Origin: Microbacterium sp. SLBN-154 | GTDB taxonomy: Bacteria; Actinomycetota; Actinomycetes; Actinomycetales; Microbacteriaceae | Assembly: GCF_006715565.1 (NCBI RefSeq) | Contig: NZ_VFNL01000001.1 | Location: forward strand, 2,728,001 to 2,792,000 | Length of the DNA stretch: 64,000 bases | Reading direction: 5' to 3' | Part shown: piece by piece, positions 62,812-64,000 of the stretch | How the letters are laid out: each line of letters begins with the position of its first letter | How positions within the stretch are numbered: the first letter of the stretch is position 1 | Translations under genes and position numbers: made by a program | The notes under the pieces: generated by a model | What the model was told of the DNA's origin: nothing | The model's input: only the letters and a program-made list of their open reading frames with translations | The model's database searches: none

Positions 62812-63342
62812 ATGACGCGAGGTTTACCCGGGATGCGGGGAATGGACCACATCGGCATCACGGTGCCGGATCTCGACGAGGCCGAGCGCTTCTTCGTGGA
62901 GGTCCTCGGCGCCGTTCCGGTCTACCGCCTGGGGCCCAAGCGGGCGGACGACGACTGGATGAGCGTCCAGCTCGGGGTCCACCCCCGGACACAGATCCGC
63001 GAGATCCGCTTCTACCGCCTCGGGCACGGGACCAACCTCGAGGTGTTCGCCTACGACGCCGCGGACGGGCAGGCCCCGCCCCCGCGCAACAGCGACCTCG
63101 GCGGTCACCACCTCGCGATCTATGTCGACGACATGGATGCCGCCGTCGCCCACCTGCGCGCGCACGACGTGGAGATCATGGGAGAGCCCGTCGCCAGCGC
63201 CGGAGCGAGTGCCGGACAGCGGTGGCTGTACTTCCGGGCGCCGTGGGGACTGCAGCTCGAGCTGGTGAGCTTCCCCGCCGGCAAGGCGTACGAGAGCGGC
63301 GCCGACGCGCTGCTGTGGCACCCGGCGAGGCCGGCGGAATGA
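62812..63342 (+). CDS. VOC (glyoxalase/dioxygenase fold) family protein
   Basis: 176 aa. Two beta-alpha-beta-beta-beta modules: GMDHIGITVPDLDEAERFFV ... and GGHHLAIYVDDMDAAVAHLR, with metal-site His/Glu (MDHIG, HHLAI, LQLELVSF). This is the glyoxalase/bleomycin-resistance/extradiol dioxygenase superfamily. Its stop overlaps the GntR start (ATGA). Divergent from the E1/E2 genes and controlled with them, so it probably acts on a precursor of the 2-oxo acid, for example as a lyase, epimerase or dioxygenase. That link is inference. Confidence 0.85.
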   Translation: MTRGLPGMRGMDHIGITVPDLDEAERFFVEVLGAVPVYRLGPKRADDDWMSVQLGVHPRTQIREIRFYRLGHGTNLEVFAYDAADGQAPPPRNSDLGGHHLAIYVDDMDAAVAHLRAHDVEIMGEPVASAGASAGQRWLYFRAPWGLQLELVSFPAGKAYESGADALLWHPARPAE

Positions 63343-64000
63343 GCGGGACCGACATCCGCAGTCGTGACGGCGACGCCGGAGCCCGCATCGCCGATCAGGT
63401 GCGTGAGGGAATCGTGCGCGGGATCTTCCCGCCGGGAACGCGCATCCGACAGGAGGATCTCGCCGAGCAGTTCGGCGCCAGCCGCGTGCCGGTGAGAGAG
63501 GCGATCCGGCAGCTCGAATACGAGGGGCTGATCACCGTCGTCCCCAACGCCGGGGCCTGGGTAGCACGCCTCACCCTCGCCGAGTGCGAGGAGATCTATC
63601 GGATGCGCGAGCGCCTCGAGCCGCTGCTGCTCGGCTACAGCGCACCGCTGCTGACCGGCGAGGCGATCGCCGAGCTCGACGCGCTCGCCACGCGGATCAG
63701 CGAGGTCGGCGCCGACACCGACGCGTTCCTCCAGCTCGACGCCGAGTTCCACCTGCGCAGCTACCGCGCCGCCCGCACGGCCCACCTCGGCGAGCTGGTG
63801 GGCAGGCTCTGGAACGTGACGGCGCCCTACCGGCGGGCCTACGTGTCCTCGTGGGCGGAGGAATCCCGTCGCATCGCCCACGAGGAACACCATCTCATCG
63901 TGGCCGCCCTCCAGGACGGCGACACCGAGGAGGCCGAACGGGTGCTCGCCGGCCACATCCGGCGCACGCGCCGTCAGCTGGCACGCAGTCCCGAGATCTT
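63339..64000 (+). CDS. GntR-family (FadR/FCD) regulator, partial at right edge
   Basis: About 220 residues visible; the end lies beyond the window. N-terminal GntR winged HTH: IADQVREGIVRGIFPPGTRI, then EDLAEQFGASRVPVREAIRQ, LEYEGLITVVPNAGAWVARL. The FCD ligand domain follows with metal-binding helix residues (YRMRERLEPLLLGY; FLQLDAEFHLRSYRAA; HEEHHLIVAALQDGDTEEAE; HIRRTR). It overlaps the VOC gene by 4 nt and likely binds ATTGGATCCAAT to control the divergent E1/E2 and VOC-gntR units. Confidence 0.92.
   Translation, partial: MSGTDIRSRDGDAGARIADQVREGIVRGIFPPGTRIRQEDLAEQFGASRVPVREAIRQLEYEGLITVVPNAGAWVARLTLAECEEIYRMRERLEPLLLGYSAPLLTGEAIAELDALATRISEVGADTDAFLQLDAEFHLRSYRAARTAHLGELVGRLWNVTAPYRRAYVSSWAEESRRIAHEEHHLIVAALQDGDTEEAERVLAGHIRRTRRQLARSPEI

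Overview
The window is high-GC (about 70 % by eye over most of its length) and dense with short-overlap operons. Its content (DnaE2/ImuA/ImuB mutasome, DtxR-type regulator, DUF3027, DUF3263, DUF4032, a GroEL without GroES beside it but with a CIRCE operator, a WXG100 protein, and many leaderless genes with a TANNNT box 6-8 nt upstream of the start codon) points to an actinobacterium, most likely Microbacteriaceae and probably Microbacterium. This placement is inferred from gene content; there is no rRNA in the window.

Positions 1-6572 are an accessory region with visibly lower GC at the left end. It opens with a two-gene, 4-nt-overlapping minus-strand operon: a PD-(D/E)XK nuclease-like protein followed by an SF2 DEAH helicase that runs off the left edge. 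The order and motifs resemble the Hachiman (HamA/HamB) anti-phage system. Next come a 59-aa excisionase-like HTH gene and a divergent 204-aa HTH-bearing protein around paired palindromes, a gene-poor stretch with short direct repeats and a tRNA-3'-end-like fragment (possible old attachment site), and a complete IS21-family element (4442-6572). The IS truncates a zinc-ribbon gene on its left and an LLM-family monooxygenase on its right, with no target-site duplication.

6573-13300 holds mixed small metabolic genes: a sulfatase/LtaS-like membrane protein, a PEP mutase/isocitrate lyase-family enzyme, an SRPBCC protein, a VIT1/CCC1 transporter, an aminoglycoside-phosphotransferase-like kinase and a GIY-YIG-like protein. 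13406-19148 is the SOS mutasome operon imuA-imuB-dnaE2 behind a LexA box. 19236-22520 carries a cytoplasmic GH10 xylanase with palindromic operators, an HNH endonuclease, a previously unlisted 36-codon ORF ending inside a poly-U terminator, and an M23 peptidase with a structured leader. 22517-33100 has a DtxR-family regulator, serC, and a TetR-controlled dipeptide/oligosaccharide ABC operon ending in a GH3 beta-glycosidase: SBP, two ATPases, two permeases and the glycosidase form one uptake-and-hydrolysis unit.

33129-43760 contains DUF3027 and cold-shock genes, an XPB-type helicase with a helicase-associated partner, an enoyl-reductase-like protein, an alpha/beta hydrolase divergent from a TetR gene, an OmpR/histidine kinase pair and a WXG100 protein. 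43845-54686 has an acyl-CoA ligase coupled to a BASS transporter, DUF2461, groEL with tandem CIRCE elements, a CspA protein, LytR_C and DUF3263 proteins, DUF2332, msrB with a nitroreductase, a DMT transporter, three copies of a 55-bp hairpin repeat and tRNA-Thr(UGU). 54745-64000 has a DsbA-fold protein lacking its CxxC, a MsiK/UgpC-type ATPase, DUF4032, an NAD(P)-binding protein, and a fused E1 plus E2 2-oxoacid dehydrogenase divergent from a VOC protein and a GntR/FCD regulator, with a TTGGATCCAA-type operator in the shared control region.
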